DNA of 64,000 nucleotides from Rosistilla carotiformis (GCF_007753095.1 NZ_CP036348.1:6363411-6427410), one strand, 5' to 3'. Shown: positions 20,509 through 30,575, counted from the first letter of the stretch. Numbers and translations are program-made. The notes: generated from the letters alone by a model not told the origin.

Positions 20509-22161
20509 ATGACACCCAAACGACCGCTTCGCTACGAATCACTCGAAGGCCGACGACTGCTTGCTGGGGATCTCATTTCCACGCCTGTTTTTGCGACCGA
20601 TTCGATCGATGTCGAACATCGCACGCATCCGTTGATAGCGGCGGAGGCGGTGGAATCGTCCGCAATCCTGGTCCCCCGCGATGCATCGATCGACGGGTTG
20701 ATTCACGAAGCAGATGGCCGCGTGGTGGTCGTCGACAGTTCCCATCGCTCGGGCTTTGCCAGCCAGCTGTGGATCTTTGACCGCGACGCCAACGGATCGT
20801 TGGGACCCGCCCGGGATGTCGTCGACCCAGGCTTTCATGTCGATCGGATGTTGATCTCCGGCAACCAAGCGATCCTGTTCGGAACGCAATGGTCGTGGAA
20901 TCAGGGAGTCGGAGCTTCCCACGCATCCCCAGACGACCAACCGCAAACGTTGGTGGCAACGATCGATCTGCCCACGGCAGACGCTGCCGCTGGCCCGGCG
21001 ATCCACCAAACCGTTCCCGGCATTCTGAAGGAACTGCATCACAACGAACAGCAATTGATCTTGGTGACACAAACGTTTGCATCGGCCAGCGAAATGGCAT
21101 CCTCGCTACCAGCCCACGAAACGGTGTACACGTTCGCCATCACCGCCATGGGGCTAGCCGCGGTCGCCCTGCAACAGATCGAACCGGGCAACCTCCGCGT
21201 GCGTGGAAACCGACTGTTCAACCTGACGACGCGCACCGATTCTCCACGAGCCGTGCTCGGACCGGATGCCTCTCCGCACAACGCGGTTACGCAATTTGCG
21301 ATCGACAGCCAATCGATCGATCCGGTGGCGCAGATCGAAATTGGCAGTGGTTGGATCGGTAGCTTTGAAATCACCAGCGACCAAACGGCCACGGTCATCC
21401 GATCCAAGCAAACCGGGGGTGCGGCGATCATCACGGCTGTCGACATCTTGGATCTGTCGGGGGACACGGTTCGGTTATTCGATTCGTTATCGGTTGCCAA
21501 CTTTGCGGGCTATGTGATCGCCGCCCAGCCCGACGTGGTTTTGCTGTACGATCCCGCCATGCCCGATGGGTTGGTCGTGGTCGACACCCAACCGCAGCAG
21601 CTCAAAGCGGACGACCGCGTTCGCCGTATCAAAATCGATTCCAATCTGACGCTCCATCCCGAAGGAGTGCGATTGTCGAACGATCGCGTTGTGATTCTGG
21701 CAACCCGTCCACAGCACGCCGACCCGATCGACCGCTTGCGCGACCTGTCCCTCGATGGCCGGCAACCTGCCCAGGCGATGCTGCTGACGATCTCCTTGCA
21801 GCAAGCGAGCTTGGTGGCAATCAGCCCGTTGGGCAACGTCCACCAACGACCGATTCACCCGATGCTGCGATTGATCGACAAAGCGACGCGGCGCATCGGC
21901 CTGCTGATCGACCACCAAGATGCCGCCGATGCCCAAAGTGCGGGATTCCTGTATGGCCAGATCGATGAGGAAGGAAAATTTGCCGTCGAGGGGATCGTTC
22001 CCGACCTGCAAACTCAAGACGAAATCGATGTCGACGCTTCACGCCTACTGGCTCGCAGCGATGGAAGACTGATTCAGCACCGCTGGGACCAGCCCGATCA
22101 ACCGACGCGACTTGTTCCCCTGGCAACCTCCAAGGGGGCAGATGGCGAACGGGACCAATGA
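20509..22161 (+). CDS. Secreted protein with planctomycete LEGRRLLAGD N-terminal tag
   Basis: The start is the ATG at 20509 (550 residues). It places the tag ESLEGRRLLAGDL at residues 8-20, the conserved N-terminal signal of many large planctomycete exported proteins. The rest is beta-rich with Asp/Gln-rich segments, such as LWIFDRDANGSLGP and VLLYDPAMPDGLVVVDTQ, suggesting a beta-propeller-like domain. No catalytic motif is visible. The function is unknown but an extracellular or surface location is likely. Confidence 0.75.
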   Translation: MTPKRPLRYESLEGRRLLAGDLISTPVFATDSIDVEHRTHPLIAAEAVESSAILVPRDASIDGLIHEADGRVVVVDSSHRSGFASQLWIFDRDANGSLGPARDVVDPGFHVDRMLISGNQAILFGTQWSWNQGVGASHASPDDQPQTLVATIDLPTADAAAGPAIHQTVPGILKELHHNEQQLILVTQTFASASEMASSLPAHETVYTFAITAMGLAAVALQQIEPGNLRVRGNRLFNLTTRTDSPRAVLGPDASPHNAVTQFAIDSQSIDPVAQIEIGSGWIGSFEITSDQTATVIRSKQTGGAAIITAVDILDLSGDTVRLFDSLSVANFAGYVIAAQPDVVLLYDPAMPDGLVVVDTQPQQLKADDRVRRIKIDSNLTLHPEGVRLSNDRVVILATRPQHADPIDRLRDLSLDGRQPAQAMLLTISLQQASLVAISPLGNVHQRPIHPMLRLIDKATRRIGLLIDHQDAADAQSAGFLYGQIDEEGKFAVEGIVPDLQTQDEIDVDASRLLARSDGRLIQHRWDQPDQPTRLVPLATSKGADGERDQ

Positions 22162-22241
22162 CCCGCAAACGGCCCCAACGGGTGCGCCGGCATACGGCTC
22201 CACGAACGTAACGAGCAGTGCTGCCGAGGGCTCCTGAAAGG

Positions 22242-22592
22242 CTAGGGCGCGACCTGATCGATCTTCGCCGCCAGGATGAAATCGTTTTCGCTCAGCCCGC
22301 CGATCGCGTGGGTGCTCAGTTCGATGTTGACCTTTCGGTAGCCGATCAGGTGGACGTCGGGATGGTGCCCGTCCTCCTCCGCCACTTCCGCCACGCGGTT
22401 CAGGAACTCCATCCCCTGCACAAAGTGCTTCACATTCCACTGCTTGCGAATCCATTTCCCGTCGTCGGACAACTGCCAGCCCGGAAGATTCTGCAGCTGC
22501 TCCTGGGCTTCGGCCGCCGAACAAGGGTCCACTCCCCCCTCGCACGGCTTACATTTTTTCTTCGCCAATTGATCCATTGAACTGATATCCAT
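22242..22592 (-). CDS. phhB: 4a-hydroxytetrahydrobiopterin (pterin-4a-carbinolamine) dehydratase
   Basis: This 116-residue protein has the family pattern: EDGHHPDV near residues 73-80 (His76, His77), a Tyr at 85 and His95 (ELSTHAIGG), then an Asp at 104. PCD enzymes dehydrate 4a-carbinolamine to recycle pterins for aromatic amino acid hydroxylases, and can also act as transcription co-activators. An N-terminal extension (residues 1-30) with Cys14, Cys17 and Cys24 (CKPC then PC) is unusual for the family. It lies 262 bp from and divergent to thioredoxin. Confidence 0.93.
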   Translation of the reverse strand: MDISSMDQLAKKKCKPCEGGVDPCSAAEAQEQLQNLPGWQLSDDGKWIRKQWNVKHFVQGMEFLNRVAEVAEEDGHHPDVHLIGYRKVNIELSTHAIGGLSENDFILAAKIDQVAP

Positions 22593-22723
22593 CGAGAGAA
22601 CCTTTCGATTGTGAGAAATGAACCGACCTATCTCTCACTGTATGGCGATCCGGAAAGCCTTGGCAAGGATCTCGGCACGAGATTCGCTGATGATTCAGGT
22701 CGGCTTGAAATCCGCATGCCAAA

Positions 22724-22751
22724 TTGACACTTTCCGCCGTTGCGCTACAAT
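22724..22751 (+). promoter_or_regulatory. Candidate sigma-70 type promoter for thioredoxin gene
   Basis: TTGACA at 22724-22729 and TACAAT at 22746-22751 are separated by 16 bp. The likely start site lies near 22758, giving a 5' leader of about 95 nt before the thioredoxin ATG. Confidence 0.6.
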
Positions 22752-22854
22752 TTTGTTCTTCGATGGACAGTTCGACCAAGCATCGAATTTCTAAAACGCA
22801 TGTTCTCAGAGGCGGCATCGGCTGCCTCGATCACACCAAACTGGAGTAGTAGTT

Positions 22855-23181
22855 ATGGCTGGAAACGTAGCCGAATTCACCGATCAAAATTTCGACACCG
22901 AAGTGCTCCAGTCGGATGCGCCTGTTCTGGTCGATTTCTGGGCGCCCTGGTGCGGTCCCTGCCGTCAGATCGCGCCGATGATCGAAGAACTGGCTGGTGA
23001 AAACCCCGATCTGAAAATCGGTAAGGTCAACATCGACGAAAACCCCGGCGCTGCACAGAAGTACGGCGTCAGCAGCATCCCAACCATCTTGGTCTTCAAG
23101 AATGGTGAGATCTCCGAAAGCTTCGTCGGCGTTCGCCCGAAGGGTTCGCTGCAAGCGGCACTGGATACCGCCAAGGCGTAA
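22855..23181 (+). CDS. trxA: Thioredoxin
   Basis: This protein has 108 residues, the normal length for thioredoxin 1. The active site is WCGPC with Cys33 and Cys36, preceded by FWAPW, and the cis-proline is Pro76 (SSIPT). TGGAG precedes the ATG. It reduces disulphides in cytoplasmic proteins using thioredoxin reductase, which is not in this window. A strong consensus promoter candidate is at 22724-22751. Confidence 0.97.
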   Translation: MAGNVAEFTDQNFDTEVLQSDAPVLVDFWAPWCGPCRQIAPMIEELAGENPDLKIGKVNIDENPGAAQKYGVSSIPTILVFKNGEISESFVGVRPKGSLQAALDTAKA

Positions 23182-23345
23182 CGCCTGCGGAATCGATCGC
23201 TGAGCGGGAAGGTGCCCCGAGCGACAGGATTGTGATCCCACGGAGAGAGACGGCCGCAGGCTGCTTTCTTCCGTGGCGTCACCGATTAGACTGTCCTCTG
23301 CTCACCTTGGGCCTTCGATTCCCTCCTGCACAGGTGTATCCGACT

Positions 23346-24707
23346 GTGACCTCCCACCCCGCCTTCCCCTCCCTCCGTTTGTTTCGCTCCGCACCGTTCT
23401 CTGCCGCGCTGCTTATTGCGATTCTCGCCCTCGTCTGCCTGCCCAATTTCTCCGCGGCACAGGACAACCCCGCCGATAAACTGATCTTTGATGGTCGGTT
23501 GCTGTTGCCTGCTGGAACGCTGGAGATCGACCAACCGTTGGAGATCGATCTGTCGAAGACCGGTCCGCTGCATATCGTTGGCCAAGGTCATTCGCGGATC
23601 GTGATGAATGGCCCCGGCCCCGCAATCCGGATCACGGGGACGCTCAAAGGAACCGCCGATCCGAAAACGATCAAGCCGCAGGTCTTTGAAAAAGAGAACG
23701 CACCGCTGATCGCCGGTTTCGAAATCATCGGCAATCACCCCGAAGCCGACGGGATCGAACTGGTCGGTGTGATGCAGCCAACGATCCGCGATCTGACGAT
23801 TCGCAAATCGCGGCACGCGATCCGATTGACCTCGCGGAACCGCAATCTGATCGTCAGCGATTGCCACCTGTATGAAAACAGCGGCGCCGGGGTCTACTTC
23901 GACCACCTCAGTTTGCACCAAGCCAACATCGTCGGTTCGCACATCAGTTACAACGCTGCGGGAGGGGTCGTGATCCGCGGCGGCGATGTCCGCAACGTCC
24001 ACATCTCCGGCTGTGACATCGAAGCGAACATGGGGACTCCCGACGCTCCGGCGGCCGCCAACGTGCTGCTGGATTCCGAAGAGGGAAGCATCGGCGAGGT
24101 GGCGATCACCGGCTGCACAATCCAACACACCCACCACGCCAAGGATTCGGCCAACATCTGGATCGACTTACAAAGCAACCGGCAGAAGTTCACCGAAGAA
24201 CTGCGGCACGGTAACGTCACGATCTCCGGCAACATCCTGTCCGACGTCCAGCACAATATCTACGTCCAGAACACCCGCGGCGTGGCGATCACCGGCAACA
24301 CGATCTGGAAGGGATACGACCGCAACATCCTGCTGAAAAAATGCGAGGCGATCGTCGTCTCGGGGAACACCTTCGACCGCAACCCGCGATACGGTTACGG
24401 CGATGGCGGCGACGCCAAACTTGGAATCCGGCTGACCCAATGCAGCGGATGCCTGCTGGTCGCCAACGCGATCAATGGCGTGGGCGATGTCGACGGAGCG
24501 ATCGAACTGCACCGCTGCAGCCAGATCGTCGTCAGCCAATCGACGATCCGCGGCTTCCCGAAATCAGGGGTCCTGTTGGACGATTGCGTCCAATCGATCG
24601 TCAACAACTGTATCGTCACCGAAGAAAATGCAGCCGCCGAAGCGATTCGCCAGATGGGGGGCGAGGGGAATCGGATCGCGGAAAACACGATCGTCGAGAC
24701 CCCCTGA
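23346..24707 (+). CDS. Secreted right-handed parallel beta-helix protein
   Basis: I use the GTG at 23346, which yields a signal peptide ending PNFSAAQD. An upstream GTG at 23232 is in frame but adds a non-conserved extension. About 453 residues. The body has many short repeats of the type GVAITGNTIW, IVVSGNTFDRN and IVVSQSTIRGF, with about 22-residue spacing. These are right-handed beta-helix (PbH1-like) rungs seen in polysaccharide lyases and surface proteins. No lyase active site is evident. It is between thioredoxin and HisA. Confidence 0.8.
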   Translation: MTSHPAFPSLRLFRSAPFSAALLIAILALVCLPNFSAAQDNPADKLIFDGRLLLPAGTLEIDQPLEIDLSKTGPLHIVGQGHSRIVMNGPGPAIRITGTLKGTADPKTIKPQVFEKENAPLIAGFEIIGNHPEADGIELVGVMQPTIRDLTIRKSRHAIRLTSRNRNLIVSDCHLYENSGAGVYFDHLSLHQANIVGSHISYNAAGGVVIRGGDVRNVHISGCDIEANMGTPDAPAAANVLLDSEEGSIGEVAITGCTIQHTHHAKDSANIWIDLQSNRQKFTEELRHGNVTISGNILSDVQHNIYVQNTRGVAITGNTIWKGYDRNILLKKCEAIVVSGNTFDRNPRYGYGDGGDAKLGIRLTQCSGCLLVANAINGVGDVDGAIELHRCSQIVVSQSTIRGFPKSGVLLDDCVQSIVNNCIVTEENAAAEAIRQMGGEGNRIAENTIVETP

Positions 24708-24879
24708 AATCCCCAACAGGGTTATCCAGTGTTTTAATCTTAGGTATCAGCCGAAGCGCAAACATTTATTAGCCCTGATTCCCCAACACCCCAAGTTGTC
24801 GGTCTTTCGAGGGTGTGCGACAATGCGTTCAGAAGGGACCTTCTGAATTCGAGATATTGCAAGCAGCGAGGAGCCGCGA

Positions 24880-25641
24880 GTGGAGATTTGGCCAGCGATT
24901 GATTTGCGTGGTGGCAAATGCGTTCGTTTGAAACAGGGTGATTACGCCCGCGAGACCGTCTTCAGCGACGAGCCGGCCACGATGGCGCGGCAGTGGGTCA
25001 GCCGAGGCGCCCAGTTCCTGCACTTGGTCGATCTGGACGCCGCTCGCGGCGCACCGATCCCCGAAAACCGACAAGCGATCGCCGACATCCTGCACGCTGT
25101 CGATGTTCCCTGCCAATTGGGCGGCGGCGTTCGCGATGACGCGGCGATCGATGACCTGTTTGGTCTCGGACTGTCGCGTCTGATCGTCGGCAGTGCGGCG
25201 CTGAAGCAGCCCGATTGGTTCGCGCGGATGTGCGATCGCTATCCCAAACGGCTAGCCGCCGGAATCGATGCCCGCGACGGCATGGTCGCTACCGATGGCT
25301 GGTTGGAAACAAGCCAACGATCGGCTGTCGATCTGGCGAAGGATCTTCGCAGCAAGACCGAAAACATCGCGGCGATCATCTACACCGACATCGCCAAAGA
25401 CGGCATGCTTTCGGGGCCCAACCTGGAAGCGCTGGCAGAGATGCGGGCCGCGACCGACATCCCCGTGATCGCCAGCGGTGGCGTGACAACGGTTGAAGAC
25501 GTTCGGCAACTGACGGCGCAAAACACGTACGCCTGCATCATCGGCCGCGCCCTCTACGATGGCTGCTTGGATCTGCCGGCGGCTCTGGCCGCTGTTACGG
25601 AAGTTCTGCAAGCATCCGGCGGCGACTCTTCAAACGCCTAA
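24880..25641 (+). CDS. hisA: 1-(5-phosphoribosyl)-5-[(5-phosphoribosylamino)methylideneamino]imidazole-4-carboxamide isomerase
   Basis: This gene has 253 residues and starts with GTG after GAGGAG. It is HisA: the N-terminal PAIDLRGGKCVRL contains catalytic Asp8, and AAGIDARDG holds Asp130. The phosphate loops are GGGVRD (residues 81-86) and ASGGV. It catalyses the Amadori isomerisation of ProFAR to PRFAR in histidine biosynthesis, in the cytoplasm. No other his gene is in the window, so it stands outside an operon here. Confidence 0.97.
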   Translation: MEIWPAIDLRGGKCVRLKQGDYARETVFSDEPATMARQWVSRGAQFLHLVDLDAARGAPIPENRQAIADILHAVDVPCQLGGGVRDDAAIDDLFGLGLSRLIVGSAALKQPDWFARMCDRYPKRLAAGIDARDGMVATDGWLETSQRSAVDLAKDLRSKTENIAAIIYTDIAKDGMLSGPNLEALAEMRAATDIPVIASGGVTTVEDVRQLTAQNTYACIIGRALYDGCLDLPAALAAVTEVLQASGGDSSNA

Positions 25642-25720
25642 CGTTGCGTTAACACTCCAGGTTCGCGAGACCGCTCCGGCGGTCGCGTACCAAACGCACT
25701 TCGCAAAACATCGGGAAACA

Positions 25721-25749
25721 GCCACGGTTTTCATTTCGGAAACCGTGGC
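25721..25749. repeat. Inverted repeat (10-bp stem)
   Basis: GCCACGGTTT pairs perfectly with AAACCGTGGC around a 9-nt loop, 80 bp after the hisA stop. No U-tract follows on either strand. It could stabilise the 3' end or act as a weak terminator for hisA. Confidence 0.45.
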
Positions 25750-25791
25750 GGCATCTAACATCTCGATGAACCAACGCATCGGCGACGTCTA

Positions 25792-25835
25792 TAAAAAAGA
25801 AAAGGCGGCACGCCTTAGATGACGTGCCGCGCTTT
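25792..25835 (-). terminator. Intrinsic terminator for the lipoprotein/DUF1559 transcript
   Basis: A GCGGCACG/CGTGCCGC stem (10-nt loop) is followed, on the minus strand, by CCTTTTCTTTTTTAT. This is a textbook Rho-independent terminator about 190 bp beyond the lipoprotein stop at 26024. On the plus strand a short T-tract follows, so it may also stop hisA read-through weakly. Confidence 0.75.
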
Positions 25836-26023
25836 GCAGACTCAAAGGGTATGAGCCCAGGCGGGAAAGATAAGGGCGGGAATGCAATCAGGTAGATTGC
25901 ACCGTAGTGAGGTGGGATTCGAACAAAGGTGGGATGGTTAACTGGCGATGCGACCAGAACAATCGCATCTCGGGAGGGTGTGATTCAAACATTGGCAGCT
26001 GATGGAACAAGCGATCAAACCGA

Positions 26024-26485
26024 TTACTTCAACGGCCCTTCTAATTCAAAATCGACAGCGTTCTCGCCATCGCTGACCTCAGCGGTCAGGCCCGACATCT
26101 TGGAACTGCTGTATTTCGTCGGAACCAAAAGCTTTGGATCCGAGGCGGGATCTTCGGGCGACCCGGTGGCCAGTTCGATCGCGGAGATCGTCACGGCATG
26201 CCAGCCGACAACCGCTCCATCTTCGGGCTCGTAGGTCTTCAGGCTATAGCTGCCATCGGGCTGGATCTCTCCCGTCGCAGGCGGTCCACCGCCGCTAGGG
26301 ATAAACATCACCGTCCCAGTTGTCACCGGGGCCCCCTTGTAGACAACTTTCCCTTTTACCGGTGCCGTGGCAACCCGCTTTTCAGCAGGCCCACAGCCGA
26401 CGATGCACAGCAGAGCGATCGCGGCACCGCTTGTGGCAAATCGAACCCGCGAGGATCGGCCGGCGAAATAGTTTATGGACTTCAT
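26024..26485 (-). CDS. Lipoprotein with carboxypeptidase-regulatory-like domain
   Basis: This protein has 153 residues. The signal peptide ends in the lipobox IVGC (Cys31). Then KGKVVYKGAPVTTGTVMFIP and GEIQPDGSYSLKTY form the beta-sandwich segment common to small planctomycete lipoproteins. It follows the DUF1559 gene at 26526 by 40 bp, in the same orientation, so it is probably co-transcribed. The arrangement parallels the 4479-4943 and 1581-1892 lipoproteins, which also sit beside DUF1559 genes. Function unknown. Confidence 0.8.
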   Translation of the reverse strand: MKSINYFAGRSSRVRFATSGAAIALLCIVGCGPAEKRVATAPVKGKVVYKGAPVTTGTVMFIPSGGGPPATGEIQPDGSYSLKTYEPEDGAVVGWHAVTISAIELATGSPEDPASDPKLLVPTKYSSSKMSGLTAEVSDGENAVDFELEGPLK

Positions 26486-26525
26486 TGGATAGCTTCCAAA
26501 CTCTTAAAGACGGGTAAACGAGAAA

Positions 26526-27461
26526 CTACTCGAACGAAACAACTTCACCACGAGCTCGGGTCGCCATGGCGTCCAACACGACGTAGTCCATCGTTTCGGT
26601 CAAGAAACGCACACTGCCATCGCTCAGCGAGAACTGGGCACCACCAGGATGTGCACTGCGATAAGGCGTCACGTTCGTTGACGTCGTCCCTTCGAAGTTG
26701 ATCGGATACTGGAGGTTCTTGTTGTCCATCTGCAGGTATCCTCCCGACGAATAGGAATAATAGCCCCAAGTCCAAGGCAGAATCCCACCCCAGCTATTCA
26801 GCATCGCATCGGTCCAGCCCTGGCGGTCGGAGCATTCGCCCACCAAGATCGTCGAACTCGTTCCGTCGGTAATGTGAGCGAATTTGACCTTGCTCTTCGG
26901 ATAGATAACACCCGAGGTGCTGTAATCTTGGCTCGATGTCGTGGTATTGACCATGTCGTAATTCACCGACCCGGCGTTGGCGTTGTAGTGCAACGTCCCT
27001 TGGTCGATGCTACCAATTTGACTTGCGGATTTCGCAGTGCCGCCCAACGGCGAAGAAGGACAGGCGAAGCTCGGCATCGGATCGGTGAAAATTTGATTGT
27101 CACCATAGTGCGGAGCCGTCGTGAATCGATACGGTTGCATGGTGACCAACGCGTCGGGAGACAATCCATCCATCGCGTCGATACGGTTCCCCTCTTCGAT
27201 AAAATCGAAGATCCGGGCGGGCCAACCAATCCTGTACCCGGTGACATCCAAACCACCCGGCGGAAACTTCAAATACACATCGTGATAGTTGTGCATGGCC
27301 AAACCAAGCTGCTTCATATTGTTGCTGCACTGCATCCGGCGAGCGGCTTCGCGAGCGGCTTGAACCGCCGGCAACAGTAGACCGACAAGGATGCCGATAA
27401 TCGCAATCACGACTAACAATTCGACAAGGGTGAACGCACTTCGTTTTTTGAGAGGTCTCAA
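26526..27461 (-). CDS. DUF1559 prepilin-like protein (tandem paralogue 1)
   Basis: The start is uncertain because no ATG fits. I choose the TTG at 27461 (311 residues). It aligns residue for residue with a TTG at the same distance from the leader in the neighbouring paralogue at 28020. Another TTG at 27539 would add 26 residues. The prepilin leader [14 protein letters not shown] is followed by the DUF1559 domain and an intact H-X9-DG ([12 protein letters not shown]). Its C-terminal half is nearly identical to the next gene upstream, so this is a recent tandem duplication. It is probably an operon with the 26024 lipoprotein. Confidence 0.88.
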   Translation of the reverse strand: MRPLKKRSAFTLVELLVVIAIIGILVGLLLPAVQAAREAARRMQCSNNMKQLGLAMHNYHDVYLKFPPGGLDVTGYRIGWPARIFDFIEEGNRIDAMDGLSPDALVTMQPYRFTTAPHYGDNQIFTDPMPSFACPSSPLGGTAKSASQIGSIDQGTLHYNANAGSVNYDMVNTTTSSQDYSTSGVIYPKSKVKFAHITDGTSSTILVGECSDRQGWTDAMLNSWGGILPWTWGYYSYSSGGYLQMDNKNLQYPINFEGTTSTNVTPYRSAHPGGAQFSLSDGSVRFLTETMDYVVLDAMATRARGEVVSFE

Positions 27462-27539
27462 GGCTGATGTTCCAGAAATCAAGGCTAGGAAGATGGAAAG
27501 TGAATGTAGGTAGGAAGCTTCGCTCGGCACTAAAAACAA

Positions 27540-28019
27540 GCTGAACGGCGAGCGAGACTGTTGCTCCGTTAAAGCGATTGGCGTGCCAAATTTCTCCCAC
27601 GCATTCGCTCATCCCTCCTCCCGCTGCCCTCATAATCCATCGCCTGACGAGGAACGGGGCACCATTTTCCCCAGCAAACTTCCTAGCGACAGCATCCGCC
27701 CACCTTATGTTTCATCACGAAAACTGGGAGTTTTGTGGAAAATCCTCGCCGAAACGCCAGAAACCGCCCCGACCAACAAAAGAAAACCGCACCAGAGGAG
27801 TGCCTCGCGGAAGTGCAAGGCAAGGCATTGTTGCCTAACTTCACAGCACGATAAGCGAGCGTTGCCGGACAAAGAGGCCCAGCAAAGAGGCGGTGAAGTG
27901 CTTGAAACCCAAACGAGTATCGCACTGTTTCCCTACCTAATTTGAGCGGGAACAGTGCGATGACCGTGGCAGGAAACAGGGAGCATCCCCCCTGCGTTCT
28001 AAAACAAAATCATTTGGAT
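27540..28019. other. Intergenic region between DUF1559 paralogues
   Basis: About 480 bp with no gene I can support. A strong imperfect inverted repeat lies at 27919-27961. Other frames here lack family features. Confidence 0.5.
27919..27961. repeat. Inverted repeat downstream of DUF1559 gene
   Basis: ATCGCACTGTT, a bulged T and CCC pair with GGG and AACAGTGCGAT across a 14-nt loop. It lies 58 bp beyond the stop of the 28020 gene. It has no U-tract and may be an mRNA-stabilising or termination hairpin. Confidence 0.5.
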
Positions 28020-28955
28020 CTACGGGGTCGTGACCACCTCGCCTCGCGCCCGCGTTGCCATCGCGTCCAACACCAGCATGTTCATCGTTTCGGTCAAGAA
28101 ACGCGTGCTGCCATCGCAGAACGAGAATTGAGCACCGCCGGGATGCGCACTGCGATAGGCGGTCGCGTTGGTGGTCGTTGTCCCCTCAAAGTTGATGGGA
28201 TATTGCAGGTTCTTGTTATCCAACTGCAAGAAGCCCGCTCCGGCACCGTAGTAGTAATAACCCCAGGTCCAAGGCTGAATACCACCCCAACTGGCCAACA
28301 TTGAATCGGTCCAGCCTTGGCGGTCGGAGCATTCGCCAACCAAAATCGTCGAACTCGTCCCATCGATAATGTGGGCGAACTTGGTTTTGCTGGTCGGGTA
28401 GATCACGCCCGACGTGCTGTAGTCGCGGCTGCTGGTTGCGACGTTGACCATGTCGTAATTCACCGAACCAGCGTTGGCTCGATAGTGCAACGTGCCGTGC
28501 TGAAGCCCCACATAAGACGATGCGTTCACCGTATCTCCAAGCGGCGAAGAAGGACAGGCGAAGCTCGGCATGGGATCGGTAAAAATCGGATCGCCCCCGT
28601 TGTGAGGTGCCGTTGTATAGCGGTAGGGCGCAAGTGTCACTAACGCGTCAGCTGACATTCCGTCCATCGCATCCAAACGATTCCCCTCTTCGATAAAAGG
28701 GAAGATCCGACCGGGCCAACCGATCCGATAGCTGCTGACCTCCAATCCGCCCGGCGGAAATTTGAGATAGACGTCGTGGTAGTTGTGCATCGACAAGCCG
28801 AGCTGCTTGAGATTGTTGCTGCACTGCATCCGGCGAGCCGCTTCTCGAGCCGCTTGAACCGCCGGCAACAGCAGACCGACGAGGATGCCAATGATCGCAA
28901 TCACGACCAACAATTCGACGAGCGTAAAGGCGCGTTGTTTCTTTGATGTGAACAA
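28020..28955 (-). CDS. DUF1559 prepilin-like protein (tandem paralogue 2)
   Basis: I use the TTG at 28955 (311 residues), the position matching the paralogue at 26526. A GTG at 29102 or a TTG at 28970 is also in frame. Leader RAFTLVELL, helix, [17 protein letters not shown]1559 domain, and H-X9-DG ([12 protein letters not shown]) are all present. Large blocks ([49 protein letters not shown]) match the neighbour. It is the upstream copy of a head-to-tail pair on the minus strand. Confidence 0.9.
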   Translation of the reverse strand: MFTSKKQRAFTLVELLVVIAIIGILVGLLLPAVQAAREAARRMQCSNNLKQLGLSMHNYHDVYLKFPPGGLEVSSYRIGWPGRIFPFIEEGNRLDAMDGMSADALVTLAPYRYTTAPHNGGDPIFTDPMPSFACPSSPLGDTVNASSYVGLQHGTLHYRANAGSVNYDMVNVATSSRDYSTSGVIYPTSKTKFAHIIDGTSSTILVGECSDRQGWTDSMLASWGGIQPWTWGYYYYGAGAGFLQLDNKNLQYPINFEGTTTTNATAYRSAHPGGAQFSFCDGSTRFLTETMNMLVLDAMATRARGEVVTTP

Positions 28956-29102
28956 GGTAGGGATTCCCAATGGTGAGTAGGAACGAAAGGGGAAGAGAAT
29001 TAGCGGAGCAAACCAAAGGTGCGACAAGGAACAGGACGCTCCTTCGCAACCATGATCGCTCCCCCCAACAAGCGATTGACGTGCCAAATCCCTAGCCGCC
29101 AC

Positions 29103-29603
29103 CTGGCAAAACGTCGGGCGGGGAGTGATCGCCTAATAACCGTTGCAACCCTAACAGCCCCTCAGCGACACCACCGCCCCCCTTTGGGAAGATTCGCCGA
29201 CCATAAAGCCAGCGAATTCAATGCAAAACTTTTTCGAAATAGGGATCCAACCTTGCGAGTTTTCCCCTTGGAAATCACAGCAAAATGCCTTCCATCGTGG
29301 CGACCTCACCGGCGCACTTGCTCAACATCGTGGCACTCGCGATTCGCTTTTTTGATAGCAGACGTGCTGTTTCAGAAGCCTGAGTAGAACTGCTGTGCAG
29401 CTGTGCGAATACTTTGATTTCCGGGCAGGAATAGTAACGCGAGCCGCTGTTAACTTGCCGCTCTCCCACGCGGGCACTTAACATGATCGTGTTCGCCGCC
29501 AGCACCTCCTCCAAGACCAACATCAGGCCCTTCACTCAACGCCCTGCGGGGCGCGACATCGATCAACCGCCACCTGGACCTTCCGTACCGAAATCTAATT
29601 GAT
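29103..29603. other. Intergenic region
   Basis: About 500 bp between the DUF1559 paralogue and the phosphodiesterase. Divergent promoters must lie here. I see no gene or clear repeat. Confidence 0.4.
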
Positions 29604-30479
29604 ATGACCAACGACACAACGGCTTCGCCCCTTCGGTTTCGAGGCAATTTAAGACTCCTGGTACTCGCAATCGCTGCGGCGCGCATTGCCGGGCTACTGC
29701 TCTTGGTCGGTTCCGTCATGCTGCAAATCGCCGCCGCCGAACAGCCGGCCGCGAAGATTGAACCGCTGGGACAAGCGCACGCGCATAACGATTACCTGCA
29801 CGACCGGCCGCTGCTGGACGCGCTGGATCATGGCTTCTGTAGCGTCGAAGCCGACGTGTTTCTTGTCGATGGCGAACTGCTGGTAGCTCATTCGCGATCG
29901 GAGTTGTCGCCCGAACGAACGCTCAAGCGACTCTACCTCGATCCCCTCCGCGAACGAGTGCAGCGAGGCGGCGGACGGGTCTACCTGGGCGGTCCCGTCG
30001 TCACGCTGTTGATCGATTTTAAAGCCGACGGTGCCGCGACCTACGCGGCGTTAGACAACCTGCTGAGCCAATATCCCGACGTCTTCTCCGTCGTTCGCAA
30101 CGGCCAGCGAATCGAAAATGCGGTGAACGTTGTGATCAGTGGCGATCGCCCTTTTGCAGCGGTCGCGTCGGACGAAGAACGCTTCGCAGGTCTCGATGGC
30201 CGATTGAGCGACTTGGACAGCGACATGCCCACTCACCTGATGCCGATGATCAGCGACCGCTGGGGCAAACATTTTAAATGGCGTGGCGAAGGGGAGATGA
30301 GCGGCGAAGAACAAGCCAAGTTGGCAGCGATCGTCGCGAAGGCGCACGCCAAAGGCCGAGTGCTGCGTTTCTGGGCGATCCCCGATAACCCGCGCAGCTG
30401 GCGAGCGATGCAAGCCGCCGGCGTCGACCTGATCAACACCGACGACCTGCAAGGCCTAAGCCAAATGTTGCAGGAATGA
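29604..30479 (+). CDS. PI-PLC / glycerophosphodiester phosphodiesterase-like secreted protein
   Basis: This protein has 291 residues. A hydrophobic N-terminal segment (residues 17-45) is a signal or anchor. AHAHNDYLHDRPLLDALDHG and CSVEADVFLVDGELLVAHS match the catalytic TIM-barrel N-terminus of this superfamily (His, Asn and Glu/Asp metal ligands). Later YAALDNLLSQYPDVF and VRNGQR follow the family's strand order. It probably hydrolyses a phosphodiester outside or in the periplasm, and its substrate is unknown. A 15-bp repeat array lies about 100 bp downstream. Confidence 0.8.
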   Translation: MTNDTTASPLRFRGNLRLLVLAIAAARIAGLLLLVGSVMLQIAAAEQPAAKIEPLGQAHAHNDYLHDRPLLDALDHGFCSVEADVFLVDGELLVAHSRSELSPERTLKRLYLDPLRERVQRGGGRVYLGGPVVTLLIDFKADGAATYAALDNLLSQYPDVFSVVRNGQRIENAVNVVISGDRPFAAVASDEERFAGLDGRLSDLDSDMPTHLMPMISDRWGKHFKWRGEGEMSGEEQAKLAAIVAKAHAKGRVLRFWAIPDNPRSWRAMQAAGVDLINTDDLQGLSQMLQE

Positions 30480-30575
30480 TTCGAAGAAACGGATCAGCAG
30501 CTTCTTCCTTCATCCAATACGACCATCGAATCACAGCTTAAACAGGGTGCGCAGGAGAACGGTTGAATTCTGGAG

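Noticed and set aside
27583-27945. Plus-strand frame between the DUF1559 paralogues
   Set aside because: Composition is not coding-like and it includes one arm of a hairpin; no start signal.
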